Below are positions 1-7,799 of a DNA stretch of 64,000 nt, one piece after another (within the stretch, counting starts at the first letter, position 1; every line of letters starts with the position of its first letter). A program made the translations under genes and the position numbers. Source of the stretch: CBFFRJ01 sp051486985 (lineage in GTDB: Bacteria; Pseudomonadota; Gammaproteobacteria; Enterobacterales; Enterobacteriaceae); the NCBI RefSeq assembly GCF_051486985.1, contig NZ_JAHVDV010000005.1, forward strand, positions 62,001 through 126,000. Direction: 5' to 3'. Below the pieces are notes generated by a model. That model saw only the letters and a program-made list of their open reading frames with translations, searched no databases and was not told the DNA's origin.

Positions 1-762
1 CAGATCTTTCAGATCATGGCCGGAAATCAGAATGCATTTACCAGCAACGGCCTTCACGTTGACCTGTGTTGGGGTCGGATGCCCGTAGGCGGTCGTTTCG
101 CCCGCATCCAGAATGCTCATGACCCTGAAGTTCATCTGACCAATTTCCATTGAGCAGTCGAGCAGCGCATTCATATCCGCAGGCCAGGTACCCAGCCACG
201 CCATAATCTTGTGGTACTGAGCGTAGATCTCATTGTCGTACTGACCGAGCACGTGCGCGTGCTCCATATAGGCGGCAGCCCCTTTCAGGCCATAGAGGCA
301 GAGAAGTCGCAGGCCGAGAATGTTTTCACCAATAACCGCTTTATCAATATTCGGCGTAAACGCAGCGGCCTGGCGCTGAAGATCGCCAAGGTCGTCGCTC
401 AGCAGTTGCAGGTCTGCCATTGGATTTTCGACGGTAGCGGCAGGATCAATGCTCAGGCACTGCGCTTTTAAGGCTTCACGGTAGGCAATGGCTTCACGCG
501 CGTAACCGACAATTCGCACGGAGTCGAAGTTGACGTTGGTCAGGGTAGAGAAGAAGGCGCGAGGTGCGAAATTATCGATCTCATGAACGATAATGCCGTA
601 TTCACGCGCTTTGCTGGCCCAGGCAGACAGCCCCTGAAGTGCGGCGATCAGCAGATCCTGCAGGTCCGATGTTTCGGCCGTTTTGCCGCACATACCCTGC
701 GCGTAAGCGCAGCCATCGCCCGCCGGGGTACGGATGGTTTGTTCACATTGCACACAAAACAT
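1..762 (-). CDS. hcp: Hybrid cluster protein / hydroxylamine reductase, N-terminal part (cut by window edge)
   Basis: The first 254 codons are present; the full protein is about 550 residues, so the rest lies left of the window. Hcp is a cytoplasmic Fe-S enzyme that reduces NO and hydroxylamine during anaerobic nitrosative stress and is usually followed by its reductase gene hcr. The N-terminus begins MFCVQCEQT and carries cysteines at 3, 6, 18 and 25, the C-X2-C-X11-C-X6-C pattern of the enterobacterial [4Fe-4S] cluster; the hybrid-cluster ligands lie outside the window. The sequence aligns residue by residue with E. coli Hcp from memory. NsrR-like and FNR-like boxes sit upstream, as expected for NO- and oxygen-controlled expression. 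Identity is secure; only the 3' part is unseen. Confidence 0.97.
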   Translation of the reverse strand, partial: MFCVQCEQTIRTPAGDGCAYAQGMCGKTAETSDLQDLLIAALQGLSAWASKAREYGIIVHEIDNFAPRAFFSTLTNVNFDSVRIVGYAREAIAYREALKAQCLSIDPAATVENPMADLQLLSDDLGDLQRQAAAFTPNIDKAVIGENILGLRLLCLYGLKGAAAYMEHAHVLGQYDNEIYAQYHKIMAWLGTWPADMNALLDCSMEIGQMNFRVMSILDAGETTAYGHPTPTQVNVKAVAGKCILISGHDLKDL

Positions 763-783
763 AGTCACACCTTATAAGTTTTA

Positions 784-806
784 AAGTTATATTTAAAATA
801 CATGTT
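784..806 (-). promoter_or_regulatory. NsrR-like operator of hcp
   Basis: On the minus strand two 11-bp half-sites separated by one base read AACATGTATTT and AAATATAACTT. They match the NsrR consensus AAGATGYATTT-N-AAATRCATCTT at about 19 of 22 positions. The box ends 22 bp before the hcp start codon and would cover the transcription start, a position suited to repression by the NO-sensing Fe-S regulator NsrR. hcp is an established NsrR target in E. coli; the site here is inferred from sequence. Confidence 0.7.
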
Positions 807-865
807 TAAGATTAAGCGGGTGTGGTGAGGCTTAAAAGGGGTTTTTTACGCAATATGCACATAGA

Positions 866-879
866 TTGATTTAGCGCAA
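866..879 (-). promoter_or_regulatory. FNR-like box upstream of hcp
   Basis: The + strand reads TTGATTTAGCGCAA, which matches TTGAT-N4-ATCAA at 8 of 10 fixed positions. Its centre lies about 110 bp before the hcp start. That fits an upstream FNR site near -72.5 if transcription begins near 800, the arrangement known for E. coli hcp. No strong -10 is seen; TAATCT on the minus strand at 809-814 is the best candidate. Confidence 0.5.
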
Positions 880-949
880 TTTTGACAGCGTCAGCTGGTT
901 TTGCCCCTTCGCAGGGGGAAATGCTGTTTTTACTCAGAGATCTCGCCGC

Positions 950-955
950 TATACT
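950..955 (+). promoter_or_regulatory. Candidate -10 element for ybjD
   Basis: TATACT (5 of 6 match to TATAAT) lies 43 bp before the ybjD start. A weak -35 (TTTTTA, 927-932) is 17 bp upstream. This is the only sigma70-like signal I see in the hcp-ybjD gap. Confidence 0.35.
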
Positions 956-997
956 CAGGGTAACGTTATGGAAAATGGAATGTTTCCCGGAGGGGTT

Positions 998-2656
998 ATG
1001 ATCCTTGAACGCGTCGAAATTGCAGGGTTTCGTGGCATTAATCGGCTCTCGTTGATGCTTGAGCAAAACAATGTGCTTATCGGTGAGAATGCGTGGGGTA
1101 AATCGAGTTTGCTGGATGCGTTAACCTTACTGCTGGCCCCGGCTCCCGAGCTTTACCATTTTGTTCGCGACGATTTTTGGTTTCCCCCTGGCGATATTCA
1201 TGGTAGGGAGCATCATCTGCACATTATTCTCACCTTCCGTGAATCGGTGCCCGGTCGCCATCGGGTTCGACGTTATCGCCCTCTGGAAGCATGTTGGATG
1301 GCGAGTAGCGACGGATACCATCGTCTGTTTTACCGACTGGAGGGGGAGCTCGCAGAAGAGGGCAGCGTCATGACGCTCCGCACTTTTCTTGACGCCGAGG
1401 GAAATCCATTGCCCCTCACGGATATTGACGCTCTGGCCCATCATCTGATCCGCCTCATGCCCGTTTTGCGGCTGCGGGATGCGCGCTTTATGCGCCGCCT
1501 TCACGCTGGAGAAGAGGCCGGGGTGCCGGAAACTGACGCCACCGCGCGTCAGCTTGACCTTCTCTCACATGAGCTGCTCTCCCAACCGCAAAATCTTTCT
1601 GATGCGCAAATTCGTCATGGTTTATCTGCGATGGTCCAACTGCTTGAACACTACTTTGCTGAACAGGGAAGCGGGCCCACGGCCCAGCGGCTGATGCGTC
1701 GGCGCTCTCATGATGAACAGCGCAGCTGGCGTTATCTTGATGTCATAAACCGGGTCATCGACAGACCCGGTGGCCGAATGTATCGCGTCATTTTACTGGG
1801 CTTTTTTGCCACCCTGTTGCGGGCTAAAGGGAATGTCCGCCTGGACAGGGACGCCCGACCACTGCTGCTGGTGGAAGATCCTGAGACCCGGTTGCATCCG
1901 ATTATGCTCTCTGTCGCCTGGCATCTCCTCAATTTACTGCCCCTGCAGAAAATCACGACCACCAACTCAGGTGAACTGCTTTCCCTTACGCCGGTCGAGC
2001 AGGTATGCAGGCTGGTTCGGGAATCATCACGCGTCGCGGCCTGGCGATTAGGGCCGGGAGGGATGAATGCCGAAGAAGGGAGGCGCATTGCTTTCCATAT
2101 TCGTTTTAATCGAGCTTCCTCCCTGTTTGCCCGCTGCTGGCTGCTGGTTGAAGGGGAGACGGAAACCTGGGTCATCAATGAATTTGCGCGTCAGTGTGGT
2201 CATCATTTCGATGCTGAAGGGGTAAAGGTCATTGAATTTGCGCAGTCAGGTCTGAAGCCGCTCATCAAGTTTGCCCGCAGAATGGGCATCCAGTGGCATG
2301 TGCTGGTCGACGGTGATGAGGCGGGTAAAAAATACGCCGCCACGGTTCGTGGCCTGCTGAATGAGGATCGTGACCCACTGCGCGATCACCTCACCCAACT
2401 TCCGGCGCTGGACATGGAACACTTCATGTACCGGGAAGGCTTTGCTGATGTCTATCACCGCGTTGCGCAGTTGCCTGATAACGTGCCAATGAACATGCGG
2501 CGCATTATCACCAAAGCTATCCACCGCTCTTCAAAACCGGAACTGGCTATTGAGGTGGCGATGGAAGCAGGCCGGCGAGGGGTAGAGGCGGTGCCGTACC
2601 TGCTGCGTAAAATGTTTTCGCGCGTGCTGTGGCTGGCGCGAGGGCGGGCTGATTAA
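998..2656 (+). CDS. ybjD: OLD-like ATP-dependent endonuclease (ABC ATPase plus TOPRIM), YbjD
   Basis: 552 residues, the same length as E. coli YbjD. The N-terminal ABC-type ATPase has a Walker A GENAWGKS at about 29-36 and a Walker B-like LLLVEDPETRLHP near 289-300. The C-terminal TOPRIM domain shows the acidic LLVEGETE motif near 382 and VDGDEAGKK near 436. This is the architecture of OLD-family nucleases, but no cellular substrate is established for YbjD. I place the start at the ATG of 998 (MILERVEI), after AGGGG spaced 5-6 nt, rather than the in-frame ATG at 968, because it matches the E. coli N-terminus. No UvrD-type helicase follows, so this is not a Gabija pair. It converges on ybjX and their stop codons share one TTAA. 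Confidence 0.92.
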   Translation: MILERVEIAGFRGINRLSLMLEQNNVLIGENAWGKSSLLDALTLLLAPAPELYHFVRDDFWFPPGDIHGREHHLHIILTFRESVPGRHRVRRYRPLEACWMASSDGYHRLFYRLEGELAEEGSVMTLRTFLDAEGNPLPLTDIDALAHHLIRLMPVLRLRDARFMRRLHAGEEAGVPETDATARQLDLLSHELLSQPQNLSDAQIRHGLSAMVQLLEHYFAEQGSGPTAQRLMRRRSHDEQRSWRYLDVINRVIDRPGGRMYRVILLGFFATLLRAKGNVRLDRDARPLLLVEDPETRLHPIMLSVAWHLLNLLPLQKITTTNSGELLSLTPVEQVCRLVRESSRVAAWRLGPGGMNAEEGRRIAFHIRFNRASSLFARCWLLVEGETETWVINEFARQCGHHFDAEGVKVIEFAQSGLKPLIKFARRMGIQWHVLVDGDEAGKKYAATVRGLLNEDRDPLRDHLTQLPALDMEHFMYREGFADVYHRVAQLPDNVPMNMRRIITKAIHRSSKPELAIEVAMEAGRRGVEAVPYLLRKMFSRVLWLARGRAD

Positions 2657-3609
2657 GTGCGTAGCGTCCGGGTCACCTGGGCCTGCAGAGCATCCAGCAG
2701 TTCGTAACGACGGCGATACTCGGAACGTTTTTTACTGGCTATCTCTTCCATTGGTTTGCGAACAATGGTGGATGGCAGCAGAAAAGCGCCGTCAGCATGT
2801 TGCTCGCCTGCAAGCGACAGCCAGAAGCTGTCGTAGTCGGCAAACAGTTTCCCCTGTTTTTTCTTGCGATAACGCAAACTCTTATAAATATGGGTGGTAT
2901 TGCTCACCGCGACGATTTGCTCCATCTCCATAAAGGCGGCAATCCCGGTGCAGGCCTCCAGCAGCAAACGTTTAGGAAACAGGCCGTGGCACGCTTTGGT
3001 GGCAAACTGAATCGCATCGTGCGCAACATTGGCTTTTGCCCCTTGTAACCCGCCAATAAACAGTGTGCGTTTACCCTGATATTCACAAAGCGCGAAGGTC
3101 ATCTCCGCAAGGGTGGTCTGCTGCGCGTCGCAGAAGACAAGCGTTGCCTCGCCTTCTTTATCCAGATTCGCGTCGGCCACAAGTCGGATGGTATAACGCT
3201 CTTCGTTTTTTCCGCTAAGCTCAGCCAGGGTAATGCCCTGCGATGTAAAATAGTTCATGCGCACCGGCGCTGAGAGATGCGCGGAAAAGGCCTGATAATG
3301 AAAGGATAAGGCCTCCAGCGTGCGCTTTTTGTCCATGACAAGTGAGAGCCACGGGCGATGAAGACGGCAGGGGAGTCCGGGTTGAGCATGCAGCATAGGC
3401 AGTAGATCCGGGTGTTTTGCCAGACCGGACAGCAATGACGCAGTGCTGACCGGCATGAGCAGGGATCGCAGCACAAATTTTCGCCGGTAGGCCGGGTTTT
3501 GCCAGGCTCGTCCGGGTCTCAGTTCACCGGTCGCGAGCGCACGGAAGAGCTGCCAGCCTGTCCGGATAACAGGCGCGTCAGAGGAAGGAATATCAGCAAG
3601 AATGGACAT
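2653..3609 (-). CDS. ybjX: VirK/YbjX family protein (DUF535)
   Basis: About 318 residues of the DUF535 family, which includes Salmonella and Shigella VirK. The family is linked to envelope stress and PhoPQ-dependent virulence traits, but its biochemical function is unknown. I use the ATG at 3609 (MSILADIP), with CCAGG 8 nt upstream; the frame extends to a GTG at 3654, which has a poorly spaced ribosome site, so the start is not certain. No signal peptide or clear membrane segment is visible. The gene is divergent from macA and convergent with ybjD, overlapping it by 4 bp at the shared stop. Confidence 0.88.
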   Translation of the reverse strand: MSILADIPSSDAPVIRTGWQLFRALATGELRPGRAWQNPAYRRKFVLRSLLMPVSTASLLSGLAKHPDLLPMLHAQPGLPCRLHRPWLSLVMDKKRTLEALSFHYQAFSAHLSAPVRMNYFTSQGITLAELSGKNEERYTIRLVADANLDKEGEATLVFCDAQQTTLAEMTFALCEYQGKRTLFIGGLQGAKANVAHDAIQFATKACHGLFPKRLLLEACTGIAAFMEMEQIVAVSNTTHIYKSLRYRKKKQGKLFADYDSFWLSLAGEQHADGAFLLPSTIVRKPMEEIASKKRSEYRRRYELLDALQAQVTRTLRT

Positions 3610-3705
3610 GAAATAACCTGGTCTTAGGGATGATGAGGGTATTGGAACAAGCACACCTTCAACGCCAGATAAATGAGAGCGGGCAGAAATGAAAAGATTA
3701 CGTTT

Positions 3706-3722
3706 CGTTAAGACAGCGTTTA
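3706..3722 (+). promoter_or_regulatory. PhoP-like box upstream of macA
   Basis: The direct repeat CGTTAA-GACAG-CGTTTA matches the PhoP box (T/G)GTTTA-N5-(T/G)GTTTA at most positions, with the required 11-bp period. It lies 46 bp before the macA start and 96 bp before ybjX. PhoP control of macAB (Salmonella) and of ybjX (E. coli) is known; here the repeat is oriented toward macA. A -10-like ACAAAT begins about 12 bp downstream. The match is by eye and not scored. Confidence 0.5.
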
Positions 3723-3768
3723 GTTATTATTGGCACAAATAGCGTTAATAAAGACATTAGGAATTTTT

Positions 3769-4884
3769 ATGAATTTGAAGGGAAAACGCAAAAAGCGCTG
3801 GCTGGTGTTGGGGCTGGTGGTGGTGGTGGCGGCATTCTGGCTGTGGGGTCAGCTCAACACGCCAGTACCTGAGTACCAGACACTGATTGTCCGCCCTGGT
3901 GAGCTGTCACAAAGCGTGCTGGCGACAGGCAAACTTGATGCGGTGCGGAAGGTGGATGTCGGGGCGCAGGTCAGTGGGCAGTTAAAAACCTTGTCCGTCA
4001 GCATCGGTGATAAGGTGAAAAAAGATCAACTGCTCGGCGTGATTGATCCCGAACAGGCGCAAAACCAGATTAAGGAAGTGAACGCGACGCTCATGGAGCT
4101 GCGTGCCCAGCGTCGTCAGGCAGAGGCTGAACGTAAGCTGGCGAGCGTGACCCTGGGGCGCCAGCAGCAGCTGGTGAAAAATAATCTCGTGTCACGTCAG
4201 GACCTCGACAGTGCTGTTACCGAGCTTGCGGTAAAAGAGGCGCAGATTGGCACTATCGATGCGCAAATTCAGCGAAATCAGGCCACCCTCGATACGGCGA
4301 AAGCCAATCTTGAATATACCCGCATCGTTGCTCCGATGGCGGGTGAAGTAACAGAGATAACCACCCTTCAGGGCCAGACGGTGATTGCCGCCCAGCAGGC
4401 GCCCAATATCCTGACGCTGGCGGATATGTCTACCATGCTTGTGAAGGCCCAGGTCTCAGAAGCTGACATTATCCACCTTAAACCTGGCCAGAAGGCATGG
4501 TTTACGGTATTAGGCGACCCGCAAACGCGCTATGAAGGTAAGTTGAAAGATATTCTGCCAACCCCTACCAAAGTGAATGACGCCATTTTCTACCATGCCC
4601 GCTTTGAAGTGCCCAACCCTCAGGGCGTGCTGCGTCTGGAGATGACGGCACAGGTGCATATCCAGCTTAACGGCGTGAAGAATGTACTGACGGTTCCGCT
4701 TGCGTCGCTGGGCGAGCCGGTAGGGGATAACCGTTACAAAGTGAAGCTGCTGCGTAACGGCGAAGTAAAAGAGCGTGAAATTACACTCGGCATGCGTAAT
4801 GACACTGATGCTGAGGTGACGAAAGGTCTGGAGGCGGGTGATGAAGTGATCATCACGACGACCACCCCCGGAGCGCCTCAATGA
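3769..4884 (+). CDS. macA: MacA periplasmic adaptor of the MacAB-TolC exporter
   Basis: 371 residues, equal to E. coli MacA. This membrane-fusion protein links the inner-membrane ABC transporter MacB to TolC for export of macrolides, enterotoxin and related substrates. A basic N-terminus is followed by one membrane anchor (about residues 10-25). Then come the lipoyl half-motifs (QVSGQLKTL, DKVKKDQLLGV), a long alpha-hairpin (about 95-175) and a beta-barrel region. The ATG at 3769 follows TTAGGA; the frame runs back to a TTG at 3730, which is rejected because the E. coli-like N-terminus begins here. Its stop overlaps the macB start (ATGA), which implies translational coupling. Confidence 0.97.
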   Translation: MNLKGKRKKRWLVLGLVVVVAAFWLWGQLNTPVPEYQTLIVRPGELSQSVLATGKLDAVRKVDVGAQVSGQLKTLSVSIGDKVKKDQLLGVIDPEQAQNQIKEVNATLMELRAQRRQAEAERKLASVTLGRQQQLVKNNLVSRQDLDSAVTELAVKEAQIGTIDAQIQRNQATLDTAKANLEYTRIVAPMAGEVTEITTLQGQTVIAAQQAPNILTLADMSTMLVKAQVSEADIIHLKPGQKAWFTVLGDPQTRYEGKLKDILPTPTKVNDAIFYHARFEVPNPQGVLRLEMTAQVHIQLNGVKNVLTVPLASLGEPVGDNRYKVKLLRNGEVKEREITLGMRNDTDAEVTKGLEAGDEVIITTTTPGAPQ

Positions 4885-6824
4885 CGGTACTGCTGGAACT
4901 GAATAATATTCGCCGCAGTTATCCTTCCGGTGACGGGCAGGTTGAGGTACTTAAGGGCATTTCGTTAGCCATTCATGCAGGTGAGATGGTTGCGATTGTC
5001 GGGGCGTCAGGCTCAGGCAAATCAACGCTGATGAATATACTCGGTTGCCTTGATAAGCCCACCAGTGGCACCTATCGTGTGGCGGGCACGGACGTGTCGA
5101 CGCTGGACAGTGATGCGCTGGCGCGCCTGCGCCGTGAGCACTTCGGTTTTATTTTTCAACGCTATCATCTGCTGTCGCATCTGACGGCGGCCCAGAACGT
5201 CGAGGTTCCTGCGGTCTATGCAGGCGTTGAGCGCAAAGCACGCCTCGCCCGCGCCAGAGAACTTCTGGGGCGGCTTGGCTTAAGTGAGCGGGAAGGCTAC
5301 TCACCCTCTCAGCTATCCGGTGGACAACAACAGCGTGTCAGTATCGCCCGGGCGCTGATGAACGGAGGGCAGGTTATTCTTGCCGATGAGCCCACCGGCG
5401 CGCTGGACAGCCATTCCGGCGAAGAGGTGATGGCTATCCTTCATCAACTGCGCGAACGCGGGCATACGGTCATTATCGTCACGCACGATCCTGAAGTCGC
5501 GGCCCAGGCACAGCGGGTTATTGAAATTCGTGACGGCGAAATTCTGACGAACCCGCCCTCTGTGGTGCCTTCTTCCACGGGGCAACCCATCGCGACGGCG
5601 GAAACGCCTGCTGGTGTACGGCACTTCTCCGGTCGTTTTCAGGAAGCGCTGATGATGGCGTGGCGCGCGATGGCGGCCAATAAAATGCGCACGCTGTTGA
5701 CCATGCTTGGGATAATCATCGGCATCGCGTCGGTGGTTTCTATTGTGGTGGTAGGCGATGCGGCCAAACAGCTGGTACTGGCGGATATCCGCGCCATCGG
5801 CACTAATACGATAGATATCTACCCTGGCAAAGATTTTGGCGACGACGATCCGCAGTATCAGCAGGCGCTGAAATATGACGATCTGCTGGCCATTCAAAAG
5901 CAGCCGTGGGTACGCTCGGCAACCCCTGCCATCTCGCAGAATCTGCGACTTCGTAATGGCAATATCGATGTTGCGGCAAGTGCAAACGGGGTGAGCAGCC
6001 AGTATTTCAATGTCTATGGCATGACCTTCAGTGAGGGCAGTACATTCAATGAGGAGCAGCAAAACGGGAGAGCACAGGTGGTGGTGCTCGATAACAATAC
6101 CCGGCGTCAGCTGTTTCCGAATAAAGCGAAGGTGACGGGTGAAATTATTCTGGTAGGCAATATGCCTGCCACCGTCATCGGCGTGGCGCAGGAGAAGCAG
6201 TCGATGTTTGGCAGCAGTAAGATCCTCCGGGTGTGGATGCCGTACTCTACGCTTTCAGCCCGCGTGCTGGGTCAGTCCTGGCTTAATTCCATTACCGTTC
6301 GCGTCAATGAGGGTTATGGCAGTGGTCAGGCCGAACAACAGCTGGAGCGCTTACTGACCTTACGCCACGGGAAGAAAGATTTCTTTACCTGGAATATGGA
6401 TGGGGTGTTGAAAACGGCAGAAAAGACCACACGTACTCTTCAGCTCTTTTTAACGCTGGTTGCGGTTATCTCCCTGCTGGTCGGGGGCATTGGCGTAATG
6501 AATATTATGCTGGTGTCAGTGACTGAACGAACAAGGGAGATAGGCATCCGAATGGCCGTTGGCGCGCGGGCAAGCGATGTACTGGCGCAATTCCTTATCG
6601 AAGCCGTACTGGTCTGCCTGGTGGGCGGTGCATTGGGTGTGGCTTTGTCGATGGCAATTGCCTTTACGCTGCAACTTTTCCTGCCCGGCTGGGAAATTGG
6701 TTTTTCTCCCGTTGCGCTGATTACCGCTTTTCTCTGCTCAACATTTACCGGTGTGCTGTTTGGCTGGTTGCCGGCTCGCAGCGCGGCACGTCTCGATCCT
6801 GTTGATGCCCTGGCGAGGGAGTGA
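4881..6824 (+). CDS. macB: MacB macrolide export ATP-binding/permease protein
   Basis: 647 residues. An N-terminal ABC domain carries Walker A GASGSGKS (41-48), signature LSGGQ (145-149) and Walker B ILADE with Glu170. It is fused to a four-helix permease with a large periplasmic domain: one helix near 270-295, then a cluster of three between about 525 and 640. It is an inner-membrane mechanotransmission ABC transporter that works with MacA and TolC. Translation starts inside the macA stop (4-bp overlap). A hairpin terminator follows in the gap before convergent cspD. Confidence 0.98.
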   Translation: MTVLLELNNIRRSYPSGDGQVEVLKGISLAIHAGEMVAIVGASGSGKSTLMNILGCLDKPTSGTYRVAGTDVSTLDSDALARLRREHFGFIFQRYHLLSHLTAAQNVEVPAVYAGVERKARLARARELLGRLGLSEREGYSPSQLSGGQQQRVSIARALMNGGQVILADEPTGALDSHSGEEVMAILHQLRERGHTVIIVTHDPEVAAQAQRVIEIRDGEILTNPPSVVPSSTGQPIATAETPAGVRHFSGRFQEALMMAWRAMAANKMRTLLTMLGIIIGIASVVSIVVVGDAAKQLVLADIRAIGTNTIDIYPGKDFGDDDPQYQQALKYDDLLAIQKQPWVRSATPAISQNLRLRNGNIDVAASANGVSSQYFNVYGMTFSEGSTFNEEQQNGRAQVVVLDNNTRRQLFPNKAKVTGEIILVGNMPATVIGVAQEKQSMFGSSKILRVWMPYSTLSARVLGQSWLNSITVRVNEGYGSGQAEQQLERLLTLRHGKKDFFTWNMDGVLKTAEKTTRTLQLFLTLVAVISLLVGGIGVMNIMLVSVTERTREIGIRMAVGARASDVLAQFLIEAVLVCLVGGALGVALSMAIAFTLQLFLPGWEIGFSPVALITAFLCSTFTGVLFGWLPARSAARLDPVDALARE

Positions 6825-6839
6825 ATAAAAAGTTAATAA

Positions 6840-6867
6840 AAATGCCAGTCAACGGGACTGGCATTTT
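6840..6867. terminator. macB/cspD intergenic hairpin
   Basis: AAATGCCAGTC and GACTGGCATTT form an 11-bp stem closed by AACGG, followed by TAA. It lies between convergent macB and cspD and can serve either strand, since an A-run precedes it and a short T-run follows. Confidence 0.8.
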
Positions 6868-6900
6868 AACTGCAGGATGTACACAATGAAGGAAGTGGCG

Positions 6901-7122
6901 TCAGGCGACGGCTTCCATCTCCAGAGGCACGATAAGGCTGGCATGATTGCCTTTAGGGCCCTGATGCACATCAAACCGGACGGTTTGCCCGGCTTTTAGC
7001 GTTCTGTAACCATCCATCTGGATGGTGGAATAATGCGCGAAGATATCTTCGCCGCCGCCTTCGGGGCAAATGAAACCAAACCCTTTGGCATTGTTGAACC
7101 ACTTAACAGTACCCGTTTCCAT
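6901..7122 (-). CDS. cspD: CspD, cold-shock-like inhibitor of DNA replication
   Basis: A 73-residue single OB-fold cold-shock domain with RNP1 KGFGFI (13-18) and RNP2 DIFAHY (26-31). The E. coli protein is induced in stationary phase and starvation, binds single-stranded DNA and inhibits replication initiation and elongation; it is not cold-induced. The start METGTVKWF is the family N-terminus; longer readings to 7194 are ignored. A sigma70-like promoter lies about 100 bp upstream. It is divergent from clpS, as in E. coli. Confidence 0.96.
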   Translation of the reverse strand: METGTVKWFNNAKGFGFICPEGGGEDIFAHYSTIQMDGYRTLKAGQTVRFDVHQGPKGNHASLIVPLEMEAVA

Positions 7123-7449
7123 GCTTCGACATCCTTCGTAAATCTTATTTAAGTAAGATGGAATGAACCGGTGGCAGAGCGTGGGGTTGTTCAAAACCTC
7201 GCCAACTCTCGACTGTACAATTTAGAGAAATCAGGCATCGCGTCAAGCGTTTGGCAGGGGTTCTTAGAGGTCTATCAGTCAAAAATTTGAAGCAGTTAAC
7301 GCTATTGGAAAGGTTTGTGACAGCCGTCGCGGATAGCAATGATAGATGATAGTTATCTAACACCTGATGTAGATTTAAGATACATCTTGAATCATGTAAT
7401 CGGTCGATTGAACGTCGCCGGAACCTGTAACCTAAGATGAAAACTGACG
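7123..7449. other. cspD-clpS divergent intergenic region (327 bp)
   Basis: On the minus strand TTGACG (7241-7246) and TAAATT (7219-7224), spaced 16 bp, form a plausible cspD promoter, giving a leader of roughly 90 nt. Toward clpS the sequence is AT-rich and contains the inverted repeat GATGTA-N9-TACATC (7366-7386), about 65 bp before the clpS start. I see no coding capacity in it. Confidence 0.55.
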
Positions 7450-7770
7450 ATGGGCAAAAGCAATAGTTGGCTGGATTTTGACCACCTGGCGGATGAGAAA
7501 CTGCGTGACGCGCTAAAACCGCCATCAATGTATAAAGTTATGTTAATGAACGATGATTACACGCCGATGGAATTTGTTATTGACGTGCTACAAAAGTTCT
7601 TTTCTTATGATGTTGAACGTGCAACGCAACTGATGCTCACTGTGCACTATCGTGGAAAGGCCATTTGTGGGATTTTCACCGCCGAAGTCGCAGAAACCAA
7701 AGTGTCTATGGTGAACGATTACGCCCGGGAGAACGAGCATCCGTTGCTTTGTACGCTGGAAAAAGCCTGA
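7450..7770 (+). CDS. clpS: ClpS, ClpA adaptor for N-degron substrates
   Basis: 106 residues, same length as E. coli. ClpS binds the ClpA N-domain and delivers proteins with N-terminal Leu, Phe, Tyr or Trp to ClpAP. The core has the family-typical KVMLMNDDYTPMEFV segment (29-43) and a C-terminal half rich in residues of the ClpA interface (KAICGIFTAEVAETK). The start MGKSNSWLDF matches the family. The clpA gene begins 29 bp after the stop, with its own strong GGGGAGG ribosome site. Confidence 0.98.
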   Translation: MGKSNSWLDFDHLADEKLRDALKPPSMYKVMLMNDDYTPMEFVIDVLQKFFSYDVERATQLMLTVHYRGKAICGIFTAEVAETKVSMVNDYARENEHPLLCTLEKA

Positions 7771-7799
7771 ATGCAGGCGTGAAATTGGGGGAGGTGCCA

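Noticed and set aside
968..997. Upstream in-frame ATG for ybjD (ten extra residues)
   Set aside because: The better-spaced AGGGG site and the E. coli N-terminus support the ATG at 998.
998..3609. ybjD plus ybjX as a two-gene defence system (Gabija-like)
   Set aside because: The genes are convergent, ybjX is a VirK family protein and not a helicase, and both are core genes in relatives.
5313..6062. A 249-codon frame antisense to macB
   Set aside because: Arg/His-rich shadow of a GC-rich coding region; no start context.
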